Below, one piece after another: positions 32,294-40,294 of a stretch of 64,000 nt of DNA (position 1 is the first letter of the stretch; each line of letters starts with the position of its first letter). The notes under the pieces were generated by a model. That model ran no database searches and was not told the origin of the DNA. It was given only the letters and a program-made list of their open reading frames with translations. Source of the DNA: an uncultured Lachnospiraceae bacterium. GTDB lineage: Bacteria > Bacillota > Clostridia > Lachnospirales > Lachnospiraceae. Both the position numbers and the translations under genes were made by a program. The DNA is taken from the NCBI GenBank assembly GCA_902787715.1, contig CADAHQ010000004.1, forward strand, positions 59,363 to 123,362, written 5' to 3'.

Positions 32294-34840
32294 ATGAGGG
32301 ATAAGAGACAGAAAACCGAACTTCTTGCGCCGGCCGGCTCCTATGAAACGCTCCGCGCCGTGATTGAGGCAGGGTGCGATGCTGTCTATATCGGCGGCAT
32401 GCGCTTCGGCGCCCGCGCCTATGCGGACAATCCGGACGAGGAGATGTTGCTTCGCGGCATTGACGAGGCGCACCTTCGCGGGGTCAAGGTGTATCTCACC
32501 GTCAACACGATCTTGAAAAATACAGAATTGGCAGAACTCCGCGAGTATCTGCTGCCTTACTATGAGGCGGGGCTGGACGCGGTGATTGTGCAGGACTTCG
32601 GTGTGATGAAGAAGATTGCGGAATGGTTTCCGTCGCTTCCGATTCACGCCAGCACCCAGATGACAATCACCGAAGAAAGCGCCGCTTTGTTGTTGCCGCC
32701 CCAGGTGACGCGCATCGTTCCGGCCCGTGAATTGTCGATTTCGGAGATTGCGCGGATGGCGGAGGCCACCGACAAGGAATTGGAAATCTTCGTGCACGGC
32801 GCGCTGTGCTATTGTTATTCCGGCCAATGCCTTCTGTCCTCCCTTGCGGGCGGCAGAAGCGGAAACCGCGGCCGCTGCGCGCAGCCCTGCCGCAAGCGCT
32901 ATACTTACGAAGAGAAGAAGCACGGGAGAGAGACAAAGGACGGAGGGGCCCATGCTGGCAGGGAGGAGGCCTTCGGCTTTCTCTTAAGTCCCAAGGATCA
33001 GTGCCTTCTTCCGCGTCTTCATGAGCTGCTTGCCACCGGAATTGATTCTCTGAAGCTTGAGGGCCGCATGAAAAAGCCTGAGTACGCTGCGGGTGTGACC
33101 GCCATATACCGGCGGTGGCTCGACCGCTACGAGGAGCTCGGGCCGGAAGGGTATGAGCAGTACCTGCACAAACATAAGAAAGATATGGCGGATGACGTCG
33201 CGACGCTGGCGGAACTCTATAACCGGGGCGGATTTTGCGAAGGGTACGCCTTTGATACCAAGGGGCGCGGAATGATGTGCGTCAACCGCCCGAATCACAC
33301 CGGCGTGCTGGTGGGAACAGGGCAGGTCGTCAACGGCGTAAAGCCCGTGGCGATTTTGAAACTGCGGGAGGAGCTTGGACCCGAGGAGGTTTTGGAGGTC
33401 CGCACGCCTGACGGTTTTGTCTGCACGGAGATTACGACGCCGAAGGACATGTCGAAGTTTGATCCGGCCAAGCCGGTGGCGCTCCATCGGGAGGCCATGA
33501 ACGGCGCGGTGCCGGAGACAGTTTACATCTTCCGCACAAAGAATCAGACGCTTCTTACGGAGATTCGGGAGCAGTTCCTCATCGGACGGCGCGACCTGCC
33601 GGTGATCGGAACGCTGCGGGCGCAGGTCGGGGAGCCTCTGCGACTTACGGTGACCGACGCATCCGAGCGGGCCTGCGTGACCGTGACCGGGGAGCCGGTG
33701 GCGGAAGCGAAGCAGACCCCCACGACCGCAGAGCAGGTTTTGGACAAACTCCGCCGCACCGGCGGTTCGGGATATACATGGGAAGAGCTCACCGTGGACA
33801 TCGGGGACGGCGTGTTCCTCCCCGTTTCGCAGATTAACGAGCTCCGGCGCGAGGCACTTGCGGCGTATGAAACGGCGGCAGCACGGACATTCCATCGGAC
33901 GAGGCCTGCATTTGCCGCGGGAGAGAGCGGAAGCGGTGCGGATGGGATCGACGCAGACGGAGATGCTGCGGCAAATGCACCCCTTCCGGAAGACCGCGGC
34001 CCCGCCTGCATGGTTGTGGTGAGCACCGCGGAGCAGACGGAGGCGGCACTCCGGCATAAGGTTGTGACCGACCTCTGCGTCGATATGGAAGGGGCCTATG
34101 AGGCGTGCCTTCCCATCATCCGGGCGGAGCGCGGACACGGGTCCGTCAGCGATGTCCGCATCGGAATTGCGCTTCCCCGCGTGAGCAAGGGGGCGGTGCA
34201 TGACCGGGTGTGCGCGGAAACGGAGCGCATCATAAAGGAATATTCGGTTGATTTCCTTCTGGTCCGCACGCCGGACCAGCTTGCGGAGGTTCCGGGGTGG
34301 CGTGCCCTGCGGCCTTCCCTTCACATCTGCACGGACAACACGCTGTATGTGGCTAACGATGCGGCAGCGGCATGGCTTTCCGAAGCCGGCGCGGACGCGA
34401 TGACGATTTCCGCTGAGCTTCGGCGAAGTGAGGTGTCCTACGAGATGGCGGGCCGGAGTTTTCTTCCGGTGTACGAGCGCCAGATTGTCATGATTTCCGA
34501 ACAATGCCCGCACCGGACGGCGTTTTCCTGCAAAAATCCGGGCAGTAACCCGGTTGGGACGCTGACGGACATGGAAGGTAACACGATGCCGGTCAAGAGC
34601 ATCTGCCGGTATTGCCATTCCCTCATCGGCAATGCCGCGGTGACCTCCCTTTTGTCAGTGATGCCGGAGGTTTTGGAGAAGAAGCCCTGCGGGGTGAGGG
34701 TTGCATTTTTCGATGAGACGAGGCGCGAGGCGGACCGGGTTCTTAGGACACTCGCAACGGCACTTGCGGGGCAGCCCGCGGAGGAGCCTTCCGCCGACGG
34801 GAGGTACACGAAGGGCCATTGGAAGCGCGGCGTGATGTAA
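32294..34840 (+). CDS. U32-family peptidase-like protein (RlhA/TrhP type) with long C-terminal region
   Basis: 848 aa. Residues 1-300 are the U32 core: ELLAPAGSYETLRAVIEAG, AVYIGGMRFGARA, then IFVHGALCYCYSGQCLLSS and RGRCAQPCRKRY, whose Cys residues are characteristic. Family members RlhA and TrhP act in hydroxylation of rRNA or tRNA rather than as proteases. The rest (300-848) matches the long clostridial type, with a DUF3656-like middle and Cys-rich end (SCKNPG, ICRYCHSLIGN). A small insertion of about 15 charged residues sits at 215-230. Follows zapA by 47 nt. Confidence 0.93.
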   Translation: MRDKRQKTELLAPAGSYETLRAVIEAGCDAVYIGGMRFGARAYADNPDEEMLLRGIDEAHLRGVKVYLTVNTILKNTELAELREYLLPYYEAGLDAVIVQDFGVMKKIAEWFPSLPIHASTQMTITEESAALLLPPQVTRIVPARELSISEIARMAEATDKELEIFVHGALCYCYSGQCLLSSLAGGRSGNRGRCAQPCRKRYTYEEKKHGRETKDGGAHAGREEAFGFLLSPKDQCLLPRLHELLATGIDSLKLEGRMKKPEYAAGVTAIYRRWLDRYEELGPEGYEQYLHKHKKDMADDVATLAELYNRGGFCEGYAFDTKGRGMMCVNRPNHTGVLVGTGQVVNGVKPVAILKLREELGPEEVLEVRTPDGFVCTEITTPKDMSKFDPAKPVALHREAMNGAVPETVYIFRTKNQTLLTEIREQFLIGRRDLPVIGTLRAQVGEPLRLTVTDASERACVTVTGEPVAEAKQTPTTAEQVLDKLRRTGGSGYTWEELTVDIGDGVFLPVSQINELRREALAAYETAAARTFHRTRPAFAAGESGSGADGIDADGDAAANAPLPEDRGPACMVVVSTAEQTEAALRHKVVTDLCVDMEGAYEACLPIIRAERGHGSVSDVRIGIALPRVSKGAVHDRVCAETERIIKEYSVDFLLVRTPDQLAEVPGWRALRPSLHICTDNTLYVANDAAAAWLSEAGADAMTISAELRRSEVSYEMAGRSFLPVYERQIVMISEQCPHRTAFSCKNPGSNPVGTLTDMEGNTMPVKSICRYCHSLIGNAAVTSLLSVMPEVLEKKPCGVRVAFFDETRREADRVLRTLATALAGQPAEEPSADGRYTKGHWKRGVM

Positions 34841-34872
34841 TTTAACGTGAAAACAGCGGAAAGGAGCAGAAG

Positions 34873-35406
34873 ATGAGCGAGCTTTTGGAACTGGCGATTG
34901 CCATTGCGAAGGAAGCCCACGAAGGGCAGACGGACAAAGCAAACCGGCCTTATTTTCTGCATCCCCAGGCGGTGGCTTCCTTTGTGGATACAGAGCAGGA
35001 GAAAATTGTGGCGTACCTGCACGACGTGATGGAGGACCATCCGGATTACCTTCCGGAATCGGGCTTCCGCGAACGCTTCGGCGACGCTGTCACGGATGCG
35101 CTTCTGTTGCTTCGGCACGACCGCGACGACTCCTATGCGGAGTACATTGATAAGATTAAGAAGTCCGACAATCGGCTTGCCATCCGCGTCAAGATTGCGG
35201 ATTTGCGCCACAACATGGACGTGTCCCGCGGCATCACCATCGTCGACCCGGTGGAGCGCGAGAGCTTCTATCGAAAGCGCAACGAGAAGGTAACGCGGTG
35301 CTATATGCCGGCGATCCGGCTTTTAAGCGAGCATTTGCGGGAGATGGACGAGGCGACGGCGGGCCCCGCGGCGGAAACTTCGGCAAATGCCGCCCCGGAA
35401 TCATAA
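34873..35406 (+). CDS. HD-domain hydrolase, SpoT/MESH1-like
   Basis: 177 aa. The metal-binding HD pattern of the ppGpp-hydrolase type is seen: IAKEAHEGQTDKANRPYFLHPQ split over residues 12-33 (His, and HP), YLHDVMEDH (His-Asp plus Glu-Asp) near 55, and KIADLRHNMD near 110. This fits small alarmone hydrolase (MESH1-like) or related nucleotide phosphohydrolases; no synthetase domain is present. The C-terminal 20 residues are Ala/Glu-rich and unlikely to be structured. Substrate not testable here. Last gene of the ruvAB-U32 strip. Confidence 0.83.
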   Translation: MSELLELAIAIAKEAHEGQTDKANRPYFLHPQAVASFVDTEQEKIVAYLHDVMEDHPDYLPESGFRERFGDAVTDALLLLRHDRDDSYAEYIDKIKKSDNRLAIRVKIADLRHNMDVSRGITIVDPVERESFYRKRNEKVTRCYMPAIRLLSEHLREMDEATAGPAAETSANAAPES

Positions 35407-35411
35407 AACAG

Positions 35412-35440
35412 TTGCAAATCTACGGCAAGAGGGGTATACT
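35412..35440 (+). promoter_or_regulatory. Promoter of the Nudix gene
   Basis: TTGCAA (35412-35417), 17-nt spacer, TATACT (35435-35440), 43 nt before the gene. Confidence 0.7.
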
Positions 35441-35482
35441 TAAATCAATCTTTCATACACCAATAGACAGGGGGTCCTTACA

Positions 35483-35935
35483 ATGGTTGAGGCAACTAGC
35501 TGTGGTGGTGTTGTGATATTCAGAGGGAAGATCCTTTTGCTGTATAAGAATTATAAGCGCAAATATGAAGGATGGGTGCTTCCCAAGGGAACGGTAGAGG
35601 AAGGCGAGGAGTTTCCCGAGACCGCCATTCGTGAGGTCAAGGAGGAAAGCGGCTCCGACGCCAGGATAGTCAAGTATGTCGGCAAGAGTCGGTACACGTT
35701 TAACACTTCGCAGAACACGGTTCAAAAGGAAGTGCACTGGTATCTGATGATGGCGGACAGCTATTACAGCAAACCACAGACCGAGGAGTATTTTGCGGAT
35801 TCCGGATTCTACAAGTATCATGAGGCGTATCACCTGTTGAAATTCTCAAACGAGAAGCAGATTTTGGAGAAGGCCTACAGCGAGTATCTGGAACTGAAGA
35901 AGAAAAATCTTTGGGGCAATCGAAAGTATTCCTGA
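35483..35935 (+). CDS. Nudix hydrolase
   Basis: 150-aa pyrophosphohydrolase. Nudix box GTVEEGEEFPETAIREVKEE, followed by SGS, has all acidic metal ligands (Arg-Glu-x2-Glu-Glu); only the last hydrophobic position is Ser. Preceding GWVLPKG is typical of Ap4A/ADP-ribose type members. Likely acts on nucleoside diphosphate derivatives; exact substrate unknown. Single gene with its own promoter and terminator. Confidence 0.92.
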   Translation: MVEATSCGGVVIFRGKILLLYKNYKRKYEGWVLPKGTVEEGEEFPETAIREVKEESGSDARIVKYVGKSRYTFNTSQNTVQKEVHWYLMMADSYYSKPQTEEYFADSGFYKYHEAYHLLKFSNEKQILEKAYSEYLELKKKNLWGNRKYS

Positions 35936-35938
35936 AAG

Positions 35939-35973
35939 GAAAACGGGCCGTTTTAGTGACGGCTCGTTTTATT
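35939..35973 (+). terminator. Intrinsic terminator of the Nudix gene
   Basis: Stem ACGGGCCGT (35943-35951) with ACGGCTCGT (35959-35967), one wobble, then TTTATT. Confidence 0.82.
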
Positions 35974-36022
35974 CCGTAGAAGGCCCGGTACCTGTCGCCG
36001 GGAAGGACGAAAGGATAGTTTT

Positions 36023-36535
36023 ATGGACAAGATTATGAAACTGTTGAAGCGGTATCGCGAGGTCATCATGTACCTGATTTTCGGCGTTGCCACGACGCTT
36101 GTGAACTGGATTACCACCTACCTTCTGCAGCGCGTATGCGGCCTGTCGGGAGAGGGCTGGCAGTTCACGCTCACCAACGCCGTCGCCTGGGTAGTCGCGG
36201 TGCTCTTTGCATTTTTCACGAACAAGAAGTTCGTATTCGAGAGCAAGACGGTGGGAGCGAAAGCTTACTTTACGGAGATGGGCAAATTCTTCGGCGCCCG
36301 CATCGCAACCGGCGTCATCGAGATTGTGCTTCCTACCGCATTGGTGAAGATGGGACTCACGCAGTCGCTCTTTGACTTCAAGAGCTTCTGGGCGAAGGCT
36401 GTCACCAGCGTGATTGTTATTATTTTAAACTACGTGTTCAGCAAGCTTTTCGTCTTCCGCAAGAAGAAGGACGCGGAGGCGGAGGAGACGAAGGAGACAG
36501 AGGAATCTCAGGAGATTGGAGCATCCGATGAGTGA
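36023..36535 (+). CDS. GtrA-family membrane protein
   Basis: 170 aa with four predicted helices (about 14-35, 45-65, 85-108, 118-140), matching the GtrA/DPMS-TM family: YLIFGVATTLVNWITTYLL, NAVAWVVAVLFAFFTNKKFVF, and the final NYVFSKLFVFRKK. The family is involved in moving lipid-linked sugars across the membrane or in wall glycosylation. The tail is Glu/Lys-rich. Its stop overlaps the start of the next gene (ATGAGTGA), so translation is coupled to an rRNA methyltransferase with no obvious functional link. Confidence 0.92.
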   Translation: MDKIMKLLKRYREVIMYLIFGVATTLVNWITTYLLQRVCGLSGEGWQFTLTNAVAWVVAVLFAFFTNKKFVFESKTVGAKAYFTEMGKFFGARIATGVIEIVLPTALVKMGLTQSLFDFKSFWAKAVTSVIVIILNYVFSKLFVFRKKKDAEAEETKETEESQEIGASDE

Positions 36536-37748
36536 AGACAGATTTGCAGTGACCCGCACGGTGACCCTCAAAAAGGGCGGCGGCCGCAGCTTAAAGGCCG
36601 GCGGACTGTGGGTTTACGACAATGAGATCGATACCGTTGTAGGCGGCGGTGAGAACGGCGCCCTCGCGGCGGTTAAGGACTTCGACGGCTATCCGATGGG
36701 AATCGGCGTCTACAACGAGAATTCCACCATCCGGGTGCGCATGCTTTGCCGGCGGCCGGAGACCGTTATCACGGAGGAGTTCTTACGGGAGCGCGTCCGC
36801 GCGGCGTGGGAGTATCGGAAGAAAACCGTGGACACCTCGTCCTGCCGGGTGATTTTCGGCGAGGCCGACTGGCTTCCCGGAATCGTGGTGGACAAATTCG
36901 AGGACGTCTGCGTGATTCAGTCCCTTTCCCTGGGAACGGACCGCTTCAAGGATGTGATTCTCGCGGCGCTTCGCGATGTCTTCGCGGAGGACGGCATCGT
37001 TCTTCGCGGCGTGTACGAGCGAAGCGATGCGAAGGTCAGAGAGCTCGAGGGCATGGAACGCACGAAAGGTTTCCTCACGGAACCTTTTGATACGAATGTT
37101 ATGATAACCGAAAACGGCGTCCGCTATGAGGTGGATGTGAAGGACGGGCAGAAGACGGGCTTTTTCCTGGACCAGAAGTACAACCGTCTGGCGATTCAGA
37201 AGCTCTGTGCCGGGGCGACGGTTTTGGACTGCTTCACCCACACGGGCTCCTTTGCGTTAAATGCAGGCTTCGCCGGGGCGGCGGATGTTTTGGGCGTCGA
37301 CGCGTCGGAGCTTGCCATCCGGCAGGCGGAGAGAAACGCGGAGCTCAACGGACTCTCGGAGCGGGTGCATTTTACGGTTGCGGATGTGTTTGATCTGCTT
37401 CCGAAGCTCGAGGAGGAGGGGAAGCGGTTCGACGTGGTCATCCTCGACCCGCCCGCGTTCACCAAATCCCGCACGGCCACCAAGCAGGCCATCAAGGGCT
37501 ACCGCGAGATCAATATGCGGGGGCTTAAGCTGGTGAAGGACGGCGGCTATCTCGCCACGTGCTCGTGCTCGCATTTTATGACGCCGGAGCTTTTTACGGA
37601 GACCATCGGCCAGGCGGCGCGCTCCGTGCACCGGAGACTGCGGCAGGTGGAGTACCGCACCCAGGCGCCGGATCATCCGATCCTCTGGTCGGCCGATGAG
37701 TCTTATTATCTGAAGTTTTTTATCTTCCAGGTTTGCGAAGAGCGATAG
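36528..37748 (+). CDS. RlmI-like class I SAM-dependent rRNA methyltransferase
   Basis: 406 aa. Start ATG 36528 overlapping the GtrA stop, with AGGAG upstream. N-terminal PUA domain (residues 1-80, LWVYDNEI, VYNENSTIRVRML), middle domain with TGFFLDQKYNR, then Rossmann methyltransferase: DCFTHTGSFALNAG (motif I), GVDASELAI, ILDPPAFTKSR (motif IV) and CSCSHF with the family Cys. This architecture matches 23S rRNA cytosine-5 methyltransferases such as RlmI; the precise target is not assigned. Confidence 0.93.
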   Translation: MSEDRFAVTRTVTLKKGGGRSLKAGGLWVYDNEIDTVVGGGENGALAAVKDFDGYPMGIGVYNENSTIRVRMLCRRPETVITEEFLRERVRAAWEYRKKTVDTSSCRVIFGEADWLPGIVVDKFEDVCVIQSLSLGTDRFKDVILAALRDVFAEDGIVLRGVYERSDAKVRELEGMERTKGFLTEPFDTNVMITENGVRYEVDVKDGQKTGFFLDQKYNRLAIQKLCAGATVLDCFTHTGSFALNAGFAGAADVLGVDASELAIRQAERNAELNGLSERVHFTVADVFDLLPKLEEEGKRFDVVILDPPAFTKSRTATKQAIKGYREINMRGLKLVKDGGYLATCSCSHFMTPELFTETIGQAARSVHRRLRQVEYRTQAPDHPILWSADESYYLKFFIFQVCEER

Positions 37749-37761
37749 AAATGTTACAAAC

Positions 37762-37893
37762 TTTGCCCGGAGAATCCGCTTCGGGCAAAAATGTTACAGA
37801 AGTGTTCTACAACTGTAGAAAAGAAAATTAACATTTTCGGCCGAAAAATCCACCCGAAAAACAAAGGATTTTGCGCGAAAATCCTTTAATTTT
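37762..37893 (+). terminator. Two hairpins after the rRNA methyltransferase gene
   Basis: First, TTTGCCCG (37762-37769) / CGGGCAAA (37782-37789) without T-run, bracketed by two ATGTTACA words. Second, perfect AAAGGATTTT (37863-37872) / AAAATCCTTT (37878-37887) with 5-nt loop GCGCG followed by AATTTTCC, the better terminator candidate. Part of the 322-nt gap 37749-38070. Confidence 0.55.
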
Positions 37894-37914
37894 CCGTGTT
37901 TTTGCGTTTTTGGG

Positions 37915-37943
37915 TTGATTTTTTGTTTTCGGTGTGATATGAT
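37915..37943 (+). promoter_or_regulatory. Promoter of the SH3/NlpC-P60 hydrolase gene
   Basis: TTGATT (37915-37920), 17-nt spacer, TATGAT (37938-37943). Start near 37950, giving a leader of about 120 nt. A weaker TTGACG (37969-37974) lies just past the WalR-type box and could be the -35 of a second promoter. Confidence 0.6.
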
Positions 37944-37949
37944 TGCTCA

Positions 37950-37966
37950 TGTAACATTTATGTAAC
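37950..37966 (+). promoter_or_regulatory. WalR(YycF)-type operator
   Basis: TGTAAC-ATTTA-TGTAAC, an exact match to the WalR consensus TGTWAH-N5-TGTWAH. A degenerate second copy TGTTAC-AGAAG-TGTTCT is at 37792-37808, and single half-sites occur at 37752 and 37992. The downstream gene is a peptidoglycan hydrolase, the typical WalRK target. Position at the start point of the first promoter would repress; position just upstream of TTGACG would activate. Confidence 0.7.
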
Positions 37967-38070
37967 ATTTGACGTTTCGTGGGGAAACGCATGTAACAAT
38001 TTGATTACCGGAGCGGGTTCGCTCTTGAATATTCGGGGAGTTTGACTCCCGTACACACAGAGGGTAAGGA

Positions 38071-40182
38071 ATGAAGTTATCGAAAGTAATAACCAGAATG
38101 ACGTCGCTTCTGATGGCGTTCTCGTTAGCAATCACAGCCACGATGCTTCCGCATCTGCAGCATTCGGTTTCGGCGGATATCGACGAATCGAAGATCGTTG
38201 CGGAGTATCCGGCGGTCGCTACGGAGGTCTCCCGGACAACACCGGATGAATCCATAGCGAATCCGATTGTCGACGTGAAGGAGCCGGCGGTCGAGAAGAC
38301 CGTGCCGGCGGAGCCTGTATCGGACGCGCGCCTGACGATCGAGCAGGAGGACGCGATGGTGCGTACGCCTGCTGATTTTGGTGTTGTGACTTCCGGAAAA
38401 CAGAATCTTCCGAATGTTACGAAAGATTCCGGAAGCGGAGTTGTTCGTCCGTCTGTCGGGAAGCAGAACCTTCCTTCTCTCGGCGGCAACACGGTTAATC
38501 CGGCTACGGAATTGAAAGAAGTGATTTATCCCAAGCTTATCGGCGGTACCGAAGGCGTTAAGGAAATGCCTTCCAAAGTGGAGATTCAGGATGATACTAC
38601 AGCTGTAGTATCCGGTAAAAAGGACCTTCCGCCTCTTGATCCGAACGAGCGCGACAGCCAAAACGAGGTTGTTGCAGACGATGAGACGGGCGAGGGTTCC
38701 GACGATCCGTCCGGCGATGAGCCTGCGCTCACACCGACGCCGACGCCTACTGCGGAGCCTACGGCAGAGCCCACAGCCACCGCAACGCCTACGCCGTCTC
38801 CCGAACCGACGGCAACGCCTCTTCCGACGGCGACCCCGACCCCGACACCTACCATCGCGTACACGTACAAGGAAATGAAGCAGGATTACCGCGTGTACAA
38901 CACGAAGAAGGTTAACGTTCGTTCGCTTCCGAGCACGGACGGCCAGATTCTCGGCACCCTTTCCGAGAACACCGTTGTTCGTGTTACCGGTCAGTGCAAC
39001 GAGACCAAGTGGTATCGCATCGAGTTTAAGACCAACGGCAACAAGGTTACGGCTTATGTTCACTATGATTATCTGACCGACAAGCCGGAGCCGACGCCGA
39101 CTCCTACACCTACGAATACGCCTACACCGACACCTACGGTTGCATATACCTTCAAGGATATGAACGCAGATTACGTCGTGTTTAATACTACGGACACCGT
39201 GAATGTCCGTCTTCGCCCGTCCATTGACGGAGCAGCAATCGGCAAGCTGGCTCTCGGAACCGCGGTTCATGTAACCGGACAGTGCAACGAGACCAAGTGG
39301 TACCGCATCGATTACAAGACCGAGAAGGGTACCGAGACCGCATATGTCAGCAACGAATATCTGACCGAGAAGACAGACGAGCCGGCGAATCCTTCCGGCA
39401 ACGAGCCTTCCGGCAATGATAACCCGCAGCCGACGGCAACGCCGACACCTACCCCGATTCCGTACACGGTTGAGGCGAAGGACCTTGACATGTACATGAC
39501 GGCGGACGATGTAAGAATCCGTTCCACGCCGGAGATTATCGATTCCAATATTCTCGGCAAGGGCAAGAAGGGTTCGAAGTACCACGTTACCGGCAAGACC
39601 ACGTACAAGAATGAGACCTGGTATCAGGTTTCGTACGAAGACGGCAAGGCATATATTTACGCGAACTACCTTTCGGAGAATGAGCCGAAGGTTTCCGGTG
39701 AAGATTTGATCTTCAAGTTGTTCACCGTTTCGGTACAGCACAAGGATCTTCCGTACACTCACGGTGCATCCTGGGCAGGAACGGACTGCTGCGGTTACGT
39801 GTACATCCTGTACAAAGAAGTTCTCGGTATCGACCTCGGACGTACCACCGCTTCGCAGATGAGCCGCGGAAAGAAGATTTCCTGGGATGAAGCAAGACCC
39901 GGCGATATCGTCTGCACGCTGCGTGATCCGTACGCCGGCGGCGACCACTCCGGACTCTATATCGGCAAGGTAAAGGATCCCTGCACGGGCCAGATGCGTT
40001 ACTACTACCTCTCCCAGGCAGGAAACCACATCCACCTGAATTACATGGAAGGTCACTGGAACGGAGCGTACTATCAGGACAGATATGCACCTTACCGTGT
40101 GACGAATCTCACGTCGTCGAAGTCGGCTCAGCAGATTTTCGATTACCTGCTGGAGCATGGTGTTACACACTACCATTATTGA
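38071..40182 (+). CDS. Secreted cell wall hydrolase: three SH3-type domains and NlpC/P60
   Basis: 703 aa. Signal peptide 1-35 (cut near VSA). Residues 36-215 are low-complexity, then a Thr-Pro linker (about 225-265). Three bacterial SH3 domains follow (about 270-340, 362-435, 470-535; each with VNVR or VRIR, then a WYRI or WYQV core) joined by Thr-Pro linkers. The C-terminal NlpC/P60 domain (about 550-690) has Cys573 in GTDCCGYVY and His626 in GGDHSGLYIG. It should cut stem peptides in peptidoglycan. The promoter carries a WalR-type box, as for wall hydrolases of B. subtilis and S. aureus. Confidence 0.92.
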   Translation: MKLSKVITRMTSLLMAFSLAITATMLPHLQHSVSADIDESKIVAEYPAVATEVSRTTPDESIANPIVDVKEPAVEKTVPAEPVSDARLTIEQEDAMVRTPADFGVVTSGKQNLPNVTKDSGSGVVRPSVGKQNLPSLGGNTVNPATELKEVIYPKLIGGTEGVKEMPSKVEIQDDTTAVVSGKKDLPPLDPNERDSQNEVVADDETGEGSDDPSGDEPALTPTPTPTAEPTAEPTATATPTPSPEPTATPLPTATPTPTPTIAYTYKEMKQDYRVYNTKKVNVRSLPSTDGQILGTLSENTVVRVTGQCNETKWYRIEFKTNGNKVTAYVHYDYLTDKPEPTPTPTPTNTPTPTPTVAYTFKDMNADYVVFNTTDTVNVRLRPSIDGAAIGKLALGTAVHVTGQCNETKWYRIDYKTEKGTETAYVSNEYLTEKTDEPANPSGNEPSGNDNPQPTATPTPTPIPYTVEAKDLDMYMTADDVRIRSTPEIIDSNILGKGKKGSKYHVTGKTTYKNETWYQVSYEDGKAYIYANYLSENEPKVSGEDLIFKLFTVSVQHKDLPYTHGASWAGTDCCGYVYILYKEVLGIDLGRTTASQMSRGKKISWDEARPGDIVCTLRDPYAGGDHSGLYIGKVKDPCTGQMRYYYLSQAGNHIHLNYMEGHWNGAYYQDRYAPYRVTNLTSSKSAQQIFDYLLEHGVTHYHY

Positions 40183-40217
40183 TGCGACATCCTCGGAAGA
40201 GAGAATGATACAAAAAA

Positions 40218-40254
40218 GCAAGCGCCTGCGGCTATGAACCGCGGGCGCTTTGTG
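40218..40254 (+). terminator. Intrinsic terminator of the wall hydrolase gene
   Basis: Stem AAGCGCCTGCGG (40220-40231) with CCGCGGGCGCTT (40239-40250), one wobble, short TTTG tail. Confidence 0.75.
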
Positions 40255-40261
40255 GTATACT
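40253..40261 (+). promoter_or_regulatory. Extended -10 promoter of the GH5 gene
   Basis: TGGTATACT (40253-40261) directly after the terminator stem; no clear -35 box. ATG 40295 is 34 nt downstream. Confidence 0.5.
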
Positions 40262-40294
40262 GGGAAAAGGAAAAATGTGCCCCGGAGGCGAACT

